Shown: positions 1 through 6,211, numbered from the stretch's first letter. The stretch is 6,493 nucleotides of DNA from an uncultured Gemmatimonadota bacterium (GCA_946887155.1 CAMPKM010000176.1:1-6493); one strand, 5' to 3'. Made by a program: numbers and translations. Notes: generated by a model from the letters alone, not told the origin.

Positions 1-640
1 CCGTCGACGCGAACGCGCCCGGCGTATACTCGAGCCCCGACGACGCACCGCACGCGCCCTCGGCGAGCGCCGACTCCACCATGCCCACCATCTGCCGTAA
101 CTCGTCAGGCGTCGCCGGCCTGTCGTTGGCGCCGACCACCCGGCTGCGTACGGAGCCGAGGCCGATCATCGACATGAGGTTGACCGCCGGCTTTGCTGCT
201 TCGGTTGCGGAAAGCATCGCCGCGAAACCTCCAGCGCTTGCCCCTGCCCCTTGGTCTCCGACAGTCCTCGACGAACCATCCTGCCCCACGACAATGGTGG
301 TGATCCCCTGCCTGACGAGCGACTCCATGCGCGGATCCTCGCGCAGGTTGCCGTCACCGTGCGAGTGCAAGTCGATGAACCCCGGTGCAATGACCTTGCC
401 GCTCGCGCTGATCTCCTCCGTGCCGCGACCGCTGATGCGTTCGGCGATAGCGGTAATGCGACCGTTCGAAATCGCGACGTCCTGCGTGCCCTTGTTATCG
501 AACCCTGATCCGTCGAGGATGAATCCGTCGCGAAGGATGATGTCGTGCGTGCCCTGGCGCTTCAGGAAGGCCGGTGCGCCGGACAGGGCAATGATCGAGC
601 TTGCGCTCGTGACGACGAACTCTCTTCGGTTGGTGGTCAT
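1..640 (-). CDS. N-acyl-D-amino-acid deacylase-like amidohydrolase, Tat-exported, truncated by window edge
   Basis: Reading the minus strand from the ATG at 640-638 gives 213 uninterrupted codons that run off the left edge, so only the N-terminal part (family length about 480-580 residues) is visible. Residues 4-8 are NRREF, a twin-arginine motif, followed by a short hydrophobic stretch to about residue 25. An amidohydrolase composite domain follows: a beta segment around 33-43 (DIILRDGFILDGSG), then GFIDLHSH at 88-94 with His92 and His94 as the expected metal pair. The later SSGLEYTPGAF at 200-210 is typical of the D-aminoacylase family. Family members hydrolyse N-acyl-D-amino acids to the D-amino acid and a carboxylate. 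The segment GQDG (119-122) sits where classical D-aminoacylases have a metal-bridging Cys, so substrate is uncertain. The start overlaps the upstream M20 stop as ATGA, implying translational coupling; no strong Shine-Dalgarno is seen. Dihydroorotase- or hydantoinase-like activity cannot be excluded. Confidence 0.88.
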   Translation of the reverse strand, partial: MTTNRREFVVTSASSIIALSGAPAFLKRQGTHDIILRDGFILDGSGFDNKGTQDVAISNGRITAIAERISGRGTEEISASGKVIAPGFIDLHSHGDGNLREDPRMESLVRQGITTIVVGQDGSSRTVGDQGAGASAGGFAAMLSATEAAKPAVNLMSMIGLGSVRSRVVGANDRPATPDELRQMVGMVESALAEGACGASSGLEYTPGAFAST

Positions 641-1947
641 TTTTCGCGCCCCGCGGCGAGTCGATTCATCAGAATGGCGGCGCGCTTGGCCTGCACGGCC
701 AGCATGCGCAGATCCGCGGTCTCATTGACGGTGTGGTCGCCGCGCCCTTTCAGTCCGAGCCCGTCGAGTCCTGATTCGACGCGACCGGCAACGAAGGAAA
801 TGTCCGCCGCACCTGCCCGCGCCGGATCGACAGGACCGACCGCAGGAAGTCCCGCATCACGACTGCCCTGGTCGAGCAGAGTAAGCAGCTGGCGATTGCC
901 GTCGGTTGGCGCGAATGGCGGGTAACCGTCATCGATCGTCAACGTCGCACCGGTGCGTGGATAGTGCCGCGCGGTCAGGCGCTGCATCGTCGCCTTGGCG
1001 CGAGCCAGTTGCTCGGGCGTCAGCGCGCGCAGGTCACCCGCTACGTATGCGCTCTCGGCCACCACGTTGGTCTTGCCGAACGCCGTCCCGCGATTCTGCA
1101 CCGCGTCGAAGGTGACCGTCGTGCCACCAACGATCACGCCCGGGTTGAACGTGAGCGGCGGGTCGTTCGACAGTGAATCGTGGAATTGCGTGAGGATGCG
1201 GGCCGCTTCGTAGATGGCGCCGCTCCCGACCTGTGGCGTGAAGACCTGCGACGAGTGCGACGGCGTCCCCGACGTCCTCAACCACCACGTCGTCGAGCCG
1301 CGACGCGCGATGACCGCCACGTGCGGCGCCTCGGGCCCGTTCTCGAAGCCTAACGCGATGTCCGCCCACTCGGCGGCAGTCGTCAGGTCGGCGCGGGCTC
1401 GCTCGATCGGACGACCACTGTCCTCTTCATCCCCGGTGAAAACGGCGGTGACCTGCAGCCGCTCCAGGACTCCTGCGTCCTTGAGCGCCTTGAGGGCCAT
1501 CAGCATAACGACGTTTCCGCCCTTCATGTCGGCGATGCCGGGCCCGCGCGCCGAATCGGTCCCGACGCGCTCGAACGTCTGGAACGGGGAATCGCGCTCG
1601 AACACGGTGTCGAGATGGCCGATCAACAGCAGCTTCCGTCCGGTTCCGTCGCCTTTCCACTCGGCGACGAGGTGCCCGGCACGATTCCACGACGCGCCGT
1701 CGGACCAGCGCGTGGTGAAGCCGAGCTTCTGGAATTCCGGAGCGAGGGCGTCCGCCACCGCGCGCACGCCGGCGAAGTTGTGTGTCCCGCTATTGATGTT
1801 CACCAGGCGCTCGAGCAGTGCCACCCCCTGAGCCGCGCCCCCGTCCACGCTCGCCACGATCTCGCGTTCCGCCGCTGAGAGCCCCTGCGCCTGCATGAGA
1901 GCGGGAGCGACCACCATCGCAGCAAGAACGGTCAGGAATTTCACCAT
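637..1947 (-). CDS. M20 family metallopeptidase, carboxypeptidase G2 / glutamate carboxypeptidase-like, secreted
   Basis: A complete 436-residue protein. Residues 1-20 form a Sec signal peptide with a likely cleavage after MQA, so the enzyme is probably periplasmic. The M20 dizinc set is intact: GHLDTV (110-115) with His111 and Asp113, GIADMKGG with bridging Asp140, TGDEEDSG with Glu174 as general base and Glu175 as ligand, Glu202 in GFENG, and His405 in GRGDHTVNE near the C-terminus. GTPSHSSQ (227-234) with His231 belongs to the dimerisation/lid domain (about 213-325). Carboxypeptidase G2-type enzymes remove C-terminal glutamate or similar residues from folates and peptides; the exact substrate cannot be read here. 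GGAGG lies about 11 bases before the ATG, supporting this start. The TGA stop overlaps the ATG of the following deacylase gene, so the two are very likely co-transcribed and act in one compartment. Confidence 0.93.
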   Translation of the reverse strand: MVKFLTVLAAMVVAPALMQAQGLSAAEREIVASVDGGAAQGVALLERLVNINSGTHNFAGVRAVADALAPEFQKLGFTTRWSDGASWNRAGHLVAEWKGDGTGRKLLLIGHLDTVFERDSPFQTFERVGTDSARGPGIADMKGGNVVMLMALKALKDAGVLERLQVTAVFTGDEEDSGRPIERARADLTTAAEWADIALGFENGPEAPHVAVIARRGSTTWWLRTSGTPSHSSQVFTPQVGSGAIYEAARILTQFHDSLSNDPPLTFNPGVIVGGTTVTFDAVQNRGTAFGKTNVVAESAYVAGDLRALTPEQLARAKATMQRLTARHYPRTGATLTIDDGYPPFAPTDGNRQLLTLLDQGSRDAGLPAVGPVDPARAGAADISFVAGRVESGLDGLGLKGRGDHTVNETADLRMLAVQAKRAAILMNRLAAGREK

Positions 1948-2058
1948 AACGCCTGGTCCCTCCGGACACTCGGTACACGACGCAATCTATCCACAAAAAG
2001 GGGTCAGACTCCATTATTCCCGGACTGCTCAACTGAATGGCGTCTGACCCCATTTCTC
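1948..2058. other. Divergent intergenic region holding the REP doublet
   Basis: This 111-bp gap lies between the divergent M20 gene and the beta-propeller gene. Its left half (1948-1994) contains the M20 ribosome binding site (GGAGGGACC on the minus strand) and, further out, a weak -10-like TAGATT on the minus strand without a convincing -35 partner. Its right half is almost completely occupied by the REP-type palindrome at 1996-2055, leaving no purine-rich ribosome binding site for the plus-strand gene. No promoter for the plus-strand gene could be recognised. Confidence 0.6.
1996..2055. repeat. REP doublet (REPIN-like) imperfect palindrome
   Basis: Two 20-base arms, 1996-2015 and 2036-2055, are inverted complements at 18 of 20 positions; the unpaired positions are 1999/2052 and 2010/2041. 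They are separated by a 20-base loop (2016-2035). The core of each arm, GGGGTCAGAC at 2000-2009 and GTCTGACCCC at 2042-2051, is a perfect 10-bp inverted repeat. Each arm is also itself a small imperfect palindrome (GGGGTC-A-GACTCC). Paired inverted REP units are the hallmark of REPINs, which are mobilised by REP-associated tyrosine transposases (RAYTs). The GGGGTCAGAC core resembles words I recall near such transposases, but I could not search. No transposase gene is in the window, so this would be a non-autonomous copy. As RNA it would fold into a strong hairpin directly before the start codon at 2059. Confidence 0.75.
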
Positions 2059-3057
2059 ATGAAGACCACGTACGCGCTGGCGCTTGCCGTTATCGGCGTG
2101 AACCCACTCGCTGCCCAGGTCGCGGGCCTGACGGGCACGCTCGTCGTCACCAACAAGTCGCCGTCGACCGCGACCATCATCGACGTCGCGTCCGGCCGGG
2201 CGCTGGCGACGTTGCCGACGGGGAACAATCCGCACGAGGTCGTGCTCTCGCGCGATGGACGCACGGCGGTCGTCACTGACTACGGCAGCGGCAACGCACC
2301 GACGCTGACCGTGATCGACGTCCCGGGGAAGCGCGTGACCCGCACGATCAGCCTTGGCCAGTACACCGGGCCGCACGGGATCGTCTACCTCCCAGGCGAT
2401 TCGCTGGTGGCGGTGACGTCAGAGCGCACGAATCACGTGGTGATCGTGGCGGTGGCGGCGGGCGAAATCCGGAAGGCGATTCCAACCACCAAGCGTGGGT
2501 CCCACATGGTTGGCGTCACGAGCGACGGCCGCCGGGCATGGACCGGCGACATGGCAGATCACACCGTGTCGGAGCTGGATATCGTGGCGGGTACGTATCT
2601 GCGGAGTATTCCTGTGCCCAACACGCCGGAGGCCATCAACGTGACACCCGACGGTCGCGAGGTCTGGGTCGGCAGCAATGCGACGGGCAAGGTGAGCGTG
2701 GTCGACCCCGCGACGGGCATCGTGACGACGGCCGCCGAAGGTGTGAGCTGGCCGTATCGCGTCCTGTTCACGCCCGACATGAAGACGGTCGTGATACCCG
2801 ATCTGCGCAACAACGAGGTGCGCTTCCTCGATCGCGCCACGCGCCGTGAGCTATCTCGCCTGTCGCTTCCCGGTGCCGGTCCGCAGGGCGTGACGATCAC
2901 ACCCGATGGACGTTACCTGCTCGAGTCGCTGAGTACGCAGGCTCGCGTGATGGTCGTTGACATGCGCACGCGTCAGGTGGTCGGTCACATTCCCGCGGGC
3001 GAGACGCCAGATGGCATCGCCTACACGCCTAACGTGATGACTGGGAATAGGGAATAG
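2059..3057 (+). CDS. YncE-like seven-bladed beta-propeller protein (YVTN-type repeats), exported
   Basis: A 332-residue protein starting with a signal peptide (residues 1-20, MKTT then a hydrophobic stretch to PLAAQ), so it acts outside the cytoplasm. The rest is built from repeats of about 42-44 residues. Each carries a variant of P-x-x-V-x-x-(S/T)-x-D-G-R followed by a strand and then (V/I)-D-x-x-(T/S)-(G/R), for example SRDGRTAVVT (64-73), TSDGRRAWTG (154-163), TPDGREVWVG (196-205) and TPDGRYLLES (281-290). This matches the YncE/lactonase-like propeller class. Those proteins are usually binding or scaffolding modules; no catalytic residues or metal motif is evident, so I assign no reaction. 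The signal peptide supports the ATG, although only the REP palindrome precedes it and no Shine-Dalgarno is visible. The last residues, TGNRE, are encoded by a heptamer repeat. It is the only plus-strand gene and converges on the next gene with a 24-bp gap. Confidence 0.9.
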   Translation: MKTTYALALAVIGVNPLAAQVAGLTGTLVVTNKSPSTATIIDVASGRALATLPTGNNPHEVVLSRDGRTAVVTDYGSGNAPTLTVIDVPGKRVTRTISLGQYTGPHGIVYLPGDSLVAVTSERTNHVVIVAVAAGEIRKAIPTTKRGSHMVGVTSDGRRAWTGDMADHTVSELDIVAGTYLRSIPVPNTPEAINVTPDGREVWVGSNATGKVSVVDPATGIVTTAAEGVSWPYRVLFTPDMKTVVIPDLRNNEVRFLDRATRRELSRLSLPGAGPQGVTITPDGRYLLESLSTQARVMVVDMRTRQVVGHIPAGETPDGIAYTPNVMTGNRE

Positions 3058-3073
3058 GGAATGGAGAATAGGG
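3043..3073. repeat. GGGAATA heptamer tandem repeat at the end of the propeller gene
   Basis: Two exact GGGAATA units (3043-3049, 3050-3056) are followed by two degenerate ones (GGGAATG at 3057-3063, GAGAATA at 3064-3070) and a final GGG, about 4.4 copies of a 7-bp unit. Because 7 is not a multiple of 3, the repeat reads through different frames. It encodes the last codons of the propeller gene and supplies its TAG stop at 3055-3057. Copy-number change would alter the C-terminus. Confidence 0.8.
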
Positions 3074-3084
3074 TCCGGACTCTA
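3069..3084. terminator. Possible weak bidirectional terminator between convergent genes
   Basis: A 16-bp palindrome with an uninterrupted GTCCGGAC core (3073-3080) and a single non-matching pair (3072/3081) lies in the 24-bp gap between the convergent stops and overlaps the minus gene's TAG. On the plus strand it is followed by a pyrimidine-rich stretch. The stem is short, the loop minimal, and no clean T-run follows, so this may be incidental. Confidence 0.2.
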
Positions 3085-4689
3085 CTTTCGTTCCTGTTCC
3101 TTCTTTCTCTTCAGAACCACGCCTGGCCTCGCGGTTGTGAACGTTCCGTTCGCGACCACGGGGACGCCGTTCACGATTACCCACGGAATGCCTTCGGGGT
3201 AATGATGGGGGTCGGTGAACGTCCCGACGTCCCGCACGCGCTCGGCGCTGAAGATCGTGACGTCGGCCGCACATCCTTCGCGCAGGCAACCGCGATCGGT
3301 CAGGCCCATGCGCATCGCCGGCATCGACGTCATCTTGCGCACCGCCTGTTCGAGCGTAAGTACTTTTTCCTCGCGCACGTATCTGCCTAACACGCGGGGG
3401 AACGTACCGTACGCGCGAGGGTGCGGCACCGCCTCGCCCAGCCTGTTCAACCGGCCGTCGCTGGCGATCATGGTCTGCGGATGCGCCATGATCCGCTTCA
3501 CGTCACCCTCATCGATGATGTGAAAGATCGTCCGTGCCCCGCCCCGCAGGACGACGTCGATGACGACCGGCGCCGCGTTCTCGATCGTGGGCTCGATGTT
3601 GAGCCGCGTCACGAGGTCATAGAGCGTCTTCCCGTTGAGCGTCGAGTCCCAGGTGACCCGCGAGAACTGAACGCGTTTGAGGTCGCCGCCGCCGCGATCA
3701 TTGATGAGCGCAAAGATGACATCCTTTTCAATGCTGTCGTTGAGCACGGGATCGGCCAGTCGCCGCTTCAGGGCGCTGTCACCACCCGCCATCGCCCACG
3801 GCGGCATCAGGATGTCGATGCCGGTGTGACTGGCGGTGAACGGATACTGGTCGATCATGACGTCGGTCCCGGCTCGACGCGCCGAGTCGACCATCGCCAG
3901 CGTGACGGTGCTCTTCCCCCACATCCGCTGGCCAACCGCCTTGTGGTGCGTAAGCACGATCGGGATGTGCGCCCGCCGGCCGATTTCCAGCGCCTCGGCA
4001 ACGCCCTCGAACAGGCCGACGGCCTCTTCGCGCAGGTGCGACGTGTAGAAGCCGCCGGAGTCAGCCGCCACCTGCGCCAGCGCCACGACTTCGTCGGTGT
4101 TGGAGTAGAAGCCCGGGATGTATCGCAACCCCGTGCTCAACCCGAACGCGCCATCGCCCATTGCGCTGGCCACCATCATCCGCATGCGGTCCAGCTCCGC
4201 GGGAGTCGGCGCTCGATTGGCCGTGCCCATCACTGCTCGCCGGATCGTGTTGTGACCGGTGAGGAACGCCACGTTCAAGCCGAGTTTCTGCTGGTCGACA
4301 CGGGCGAGGTAGGGTCCCATGGGACTGGCGCCACCACCATCCGGTCCGCCTAACGCCAATGTCACGCCTTGCCGCACATGCGACTCGGCGTCCGGCATGT
4401 CGAGAATGGGCTCGATATGCGCGTGCAGGTCAATGAACCCCGGCGAAACAATGAGTCCCGTGGCATCGATGCGCCGGCGCGCGAGTGCGGCATCGATCGG
4501 CGTCCGCGAGACCGTGGCGATCCGACCCGCGGCAATGGCGACGTCCGCGCGGTAGCGAGGCGATCCGGTACCGTCGATCACCGTGCCGCCACTGATCAAC
4601 AGGTCGTAGCGCGGATTCTGCGCAGCGACGTCAGTCGCGATCAGCGCCGCCGCAGCTAGGACAACTCTGGCAAGAATCATGACGCGCAT
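3082..4689 (-). CDS. N-acyl-D-amino-acid deacylase family amidohydrolase, exported
   Basis: Using the ATG at 4689-4687, the product is 535 residues, normal for the family. Residues 1-24 form a Sec signal peptide ending VAAQ. Amidohydrolase landmarks follow in order: GGTVIDGTG (34-42), GFIDLHAH with His89 and His91 (84-91), TSHLREE with His218 (216-222), THHKAVG with His248/249 (247-253), SDG with Asp411 (410-412), and HPRAYGTFPRVLGRYVRE (423-440). The closing RGCLREGCAADVTIF and YPEGIPWVIVNG are characteristic of D-aminoacylases. Family enzymes deacylate N-acyl-D-amino acids. The usual bridging Cys position is replaced by GGPDGG (114-119, Asp117). The frame is open upstream to a GTG at 4758, but that extension is built from repeat sequence, contains a TTA codon and lacks the leader pattern, so I reject it. 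ATG at 4680 is an alternative. Neither start has a clear Shine-Dalgarno. It is paralogous to the gene at 1-640 and lies 150 bp downstream of the M20 amidase. Confidence 0.9.
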   Translation of the reverse strand: MRVMILARVVLAAAALIATDVAAQNPRYDLLISGGTVIDGTGSPRYRADVAIAAGRIATVSRTPIDAALARRRIDATGLIVSPGFIDLHAHIEPILDMPDAESHVRQGVTLALGGPDGGGASPMGPYLARVDQQKLGLNVAFLTGHNTIRRAVMGTANRAPTPAELDRMRMMVASAMGDGAFGLSTGLRYIPGFYSNTDEVVALAQVAADSGGFYTSHLREEAVGLFEGVAEALEIGRRAHIPIVLTHHKAVGQRMWGKSTVTLAMVDSARRAGTDVMIDQYPFTASHTGIDILMPPWAMAGGDSALKRRLADPVLNDSIEKDVIFALINDRGGGDLKRVQFSRVTWDSTLNGKTLYDLVTRLNIEPTIENAAPVVIDVVLRGGARTIFHIIDEGDVKRIMAHPQTMIASDGRLNRLGEAVPHPRAYGTFPRVLGRYVREEKVLTLEQAVRKMTSMPAMRMGLTDRGCLREGCAADVTIFSAERVRDVGTFTDPHHYPEGIPWVIVNGVPVVANGTFTTARPGVVLKRKKEQERK

Positions 4690-4839
4690 GGAACGGAATG
4701 GAATGTTCGTGAACAGTAATCCACGCTCCCTCCCGGTTTCATTCACGCCGTCTTTCACGCCTCATTTCACGCCTCATCTCACGCCTTATCTCACGCCTCA
4801 TTTCACGCTTCTACGCTCTTCCCCCAGTTGGACTCCGCA
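4690..4839. other. Repeat-rich intergenic region between two minus-strand hydrolase genes
   Basis: The 150 bp between the stop of the M20 amidase and the start of the deacylase hold a run of GGAAY-type pentamers (4690-4705), a purine-rich GGGAGGGAG on the minus strand around 4727-4735 that is too far from the ATG to serve as a normal ribosome binding site, and the 12-bp repeat array at 4742-4813. No convincing terminator or promoter is seen, so it is unclear whether the two genes share a transcript. Confidence 0.55.
4742..4813. repeat. Six-copy 12-bp direct repeat (minisatellite)
   Basis: Six head-to-tail 12-base units start at 4742, 4754, 4766, 4778, 4790 and 4802. The consensus is TTCACGCCTCAT on the plus strand (ATGAGGCGTGAA on the minus strand). 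Units 2 and 3 are identical; the others differ at one to four positions. The array has no spacers, so it is not CRISPR. It lies between the stop of the M20 amidase and the start of the deacylase, in the presumed leader of the latter. Confidence 0.9.
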
Positions 4840-6177
4840 TTACAAGGCATCCAAAGCAAGAATTGTTTGCAGGAGCACGTTCGCTCCGTTCACAACATCC
4901 TGTGGCTTGGTGAACTCCTTCGGTGAGTGGCTGATCCCGCCCACGCTCGGGCAGAAGATCATTCCGGTCGGACAGATCTGCGCCATGTACTGCGCGTCAT
5001 GTCCCGCGCCGCTCGGCAGGTACTTCGTCGTCAGGCCCACGCCCTTCGCGCTCGCTTCGATCGTCTTCTGGACGCTGGTGTCCATGATCGCCGGTTCGCT
5101 CAGGTACGTCTCCTTGAATGTGAAGGTCGTACCATTTTCGGCGCCGATCTTCTTCGCCTCTTCCATGACCTTGTTGGCGAGGCGGACGATCTTCGCCTTG
5201 TCGAGATCGCGGACCTCGAGGGTCGTCTGCACCTGCCCGGGGATCACGTTAGGCGCGCCGGGGAAGGCCTGGATCCGGCCGACGGTGCCGACCTGGCGTC
5301 CCGGCTCGGACGTGACCACGCGGTTCACCATCTGCACGTACTTCGCTGCCGCCATCAACGCGTCGCGACGGTTGTTCATCGGCGTCGTGCCTGCATGGTT
5401 GCCGAAGCCGTCGATGGTCACGTCCCACCAGCCGATCCCTACGATCCCTTCCACGACCCCGATGTTCAGCCCCTCGGCGTCGAGATTCCCACCCTGCTCG
5501 ATGTGCAGCTCGACGTACGCGGCATAGTCGCCCTTCTTCCAGTGCAGCGTGGACAGCTTGGTGGGATCGCCGCCTAAGAAAGTGATCCCGTCGCGCAGCG
5601 TCTTGCCGCTCTTGGCAACGAGGTCGAGGTCCTTGTCAGGCAGATGGCCGACGAACGCCCGGCTCCCGATCGTGCCGCCTTCCTCGTTCTGGAAGATGAT
5701 GACCTCGAACGGGTGCTTCGTGACGTGGTTCCGCTCGCGGAGCGTCCGCGCCAGTTCGATCGATGACAGCACGCCGACGTCGCCGTCGTAATTGCCCCCG
5801 TCCGGCACCGAATCGATGTGCGAACCGAAGATGACCGGCTTGAGCGCCGCGTTCGAACCGGCGCGCTTGCCGATGATATTGCCGGCGACGTCGATCGAGG
5901 TCTCGAGACCAGCCTCGCGCATCAGTCCCATCACGTACGCGCGGCCCTGCTTGTCGGCATCGCTGTACGCCGTCCGGCTGACGCCGCCGTACGGATTCTT
6001 GCCGAATTCCGATAAGGCGGTCAGTTGCTGATTGATGCGATCGCCGTTGACTCTCAGCGCATTGGTACCTTGCAAACGCTTCGTATCAACGAACGATGAA
6101 GCGCCGAGTCTGGAGTTTCCGAGCGAAAGCGCGCCAACAGCGCCGGCAAGTCGCATGGAAAAGTCGCGTCGGTTCAT
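4840..6177 (-). CDS. M20 family amidase of the hydantoinase/carbamoylase (N-carbamoyl-L-amino-acid hydrolase, allantoate amidohydrolase) type with Tat leader
   Basis: From the ATG at 6177-6175 the product is 445 residues. Residues 2-6, NRRDF, form a twin-arginine motif followed by a hydrophobic stretch to about residue 25, so Tat export is expected. The metal-site motifs of the family are complete: GSHIDSVPDGG with His120, YDGDVGV with bridging Asp131, QNEEGG with Glu165/Glu166, ELHIEQG with His225 (which separates this clade from ordinary M20 peptidases), GNHAGTTPM with His261 in the lid domain, RD at 323-324, SGAGHDAQ with His393 and GISHSPKEF with His417. Relatives hydrolyse the N-carbamoyl group of amino acids, or allantoate or beta-ureidopropionate; the substrate is not decidable here. 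GAGG five bases before the ATG supports this start and argues against the in-frame extension to 6423. Co-directional with the deacylase downstream. Confidence 0.92.
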   Translation of the reverse strand: MNRRDFSMRLAGAVGALSLGNSRLGASSFVDTKRLQGTNALRVNGDRINQQLTALSEFGKNPYGGVSRTAYSDADKQGRAYVMGLMREAGLETSIDVAGNIIGKRAGSNAALKPVIFGSHIDSVPDGGNYDGDVGVLSSIELARTLRERNHVTKHPFEVIIFQNEEGGTIGSRAFVGHLPDKDLDLVAKSGKTLRDGITFLGGDPTKLSTLHWKKGDYAAYVELHIEQGGNLDAEGLNIGVVEGIVGIGWWDVTIDGFGNHAGTTPMNNRRDALMAAAKYVQMVNRVVTSEPGRQVGTVGRIQAFPGAPNVIPGQVQTTLEVRDLDKAKIVRLANKVMEEAKKIGAENGTTFTFKETYLSEPAIMDTSVQKTIEASAKGVGLTTKYLPSGAGHDAQYMAQICPTGMIFCPSVGGISHSPKEFTKPQDVVNGANVLLQTILALDAL

Positions 6178-6211
6178 TCTGGCCTCGCTGAAGTCCCTTG
6201 GGGGAGACCAT

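Noticed and set aside
81..728. Plus-strand open frame of 215 codons at the left end
   Set aside because: It is antisense to the partial deacylase gene, which has a Tat leader, the HxH motif and coupling to the upstream gene. The frame shows no recognisable domain.
2000..2051. Intrinsic terminator formed by the GGGGTCAGAC inverted repeat
   Set aside because: The stem is strong, but the loop is 20 bases, the tract after it is only ATTTC, and it lies between divergent genes where no transcript should end. A REP-type element explains it better.
3421..4353. Long plus-strand open frame of 310 codons opposite the deacylase gene
   Set aside because: It lies antisense within a gene with clear family motifs throughout. 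The translation is Arg/His-rich low-complexity, as expected for a shadow frame in GC-rich DNA.
4690..4758. GTG start at 4758 for the deacylase, adding 23 residues
   Set aside because: The extension begins inside the 12-bp repeat array, contains a rare TTA codon and would bury the signal peptide that begins at the ATG at 4689.
4742..4813. CRISPR array
   Set aside because: The units are 12 bp, contiguous and without spacers, and no cas gene is in the window.
4679..5527. Plus-strand open frame of 282 codons running through the 12-bp repeat into the M20 amidase region
   Set aside because: Most of it is antisense to conserved motifs of the M20 amidase, and its N-terminus is translated repeat. 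No domain is recognisable.
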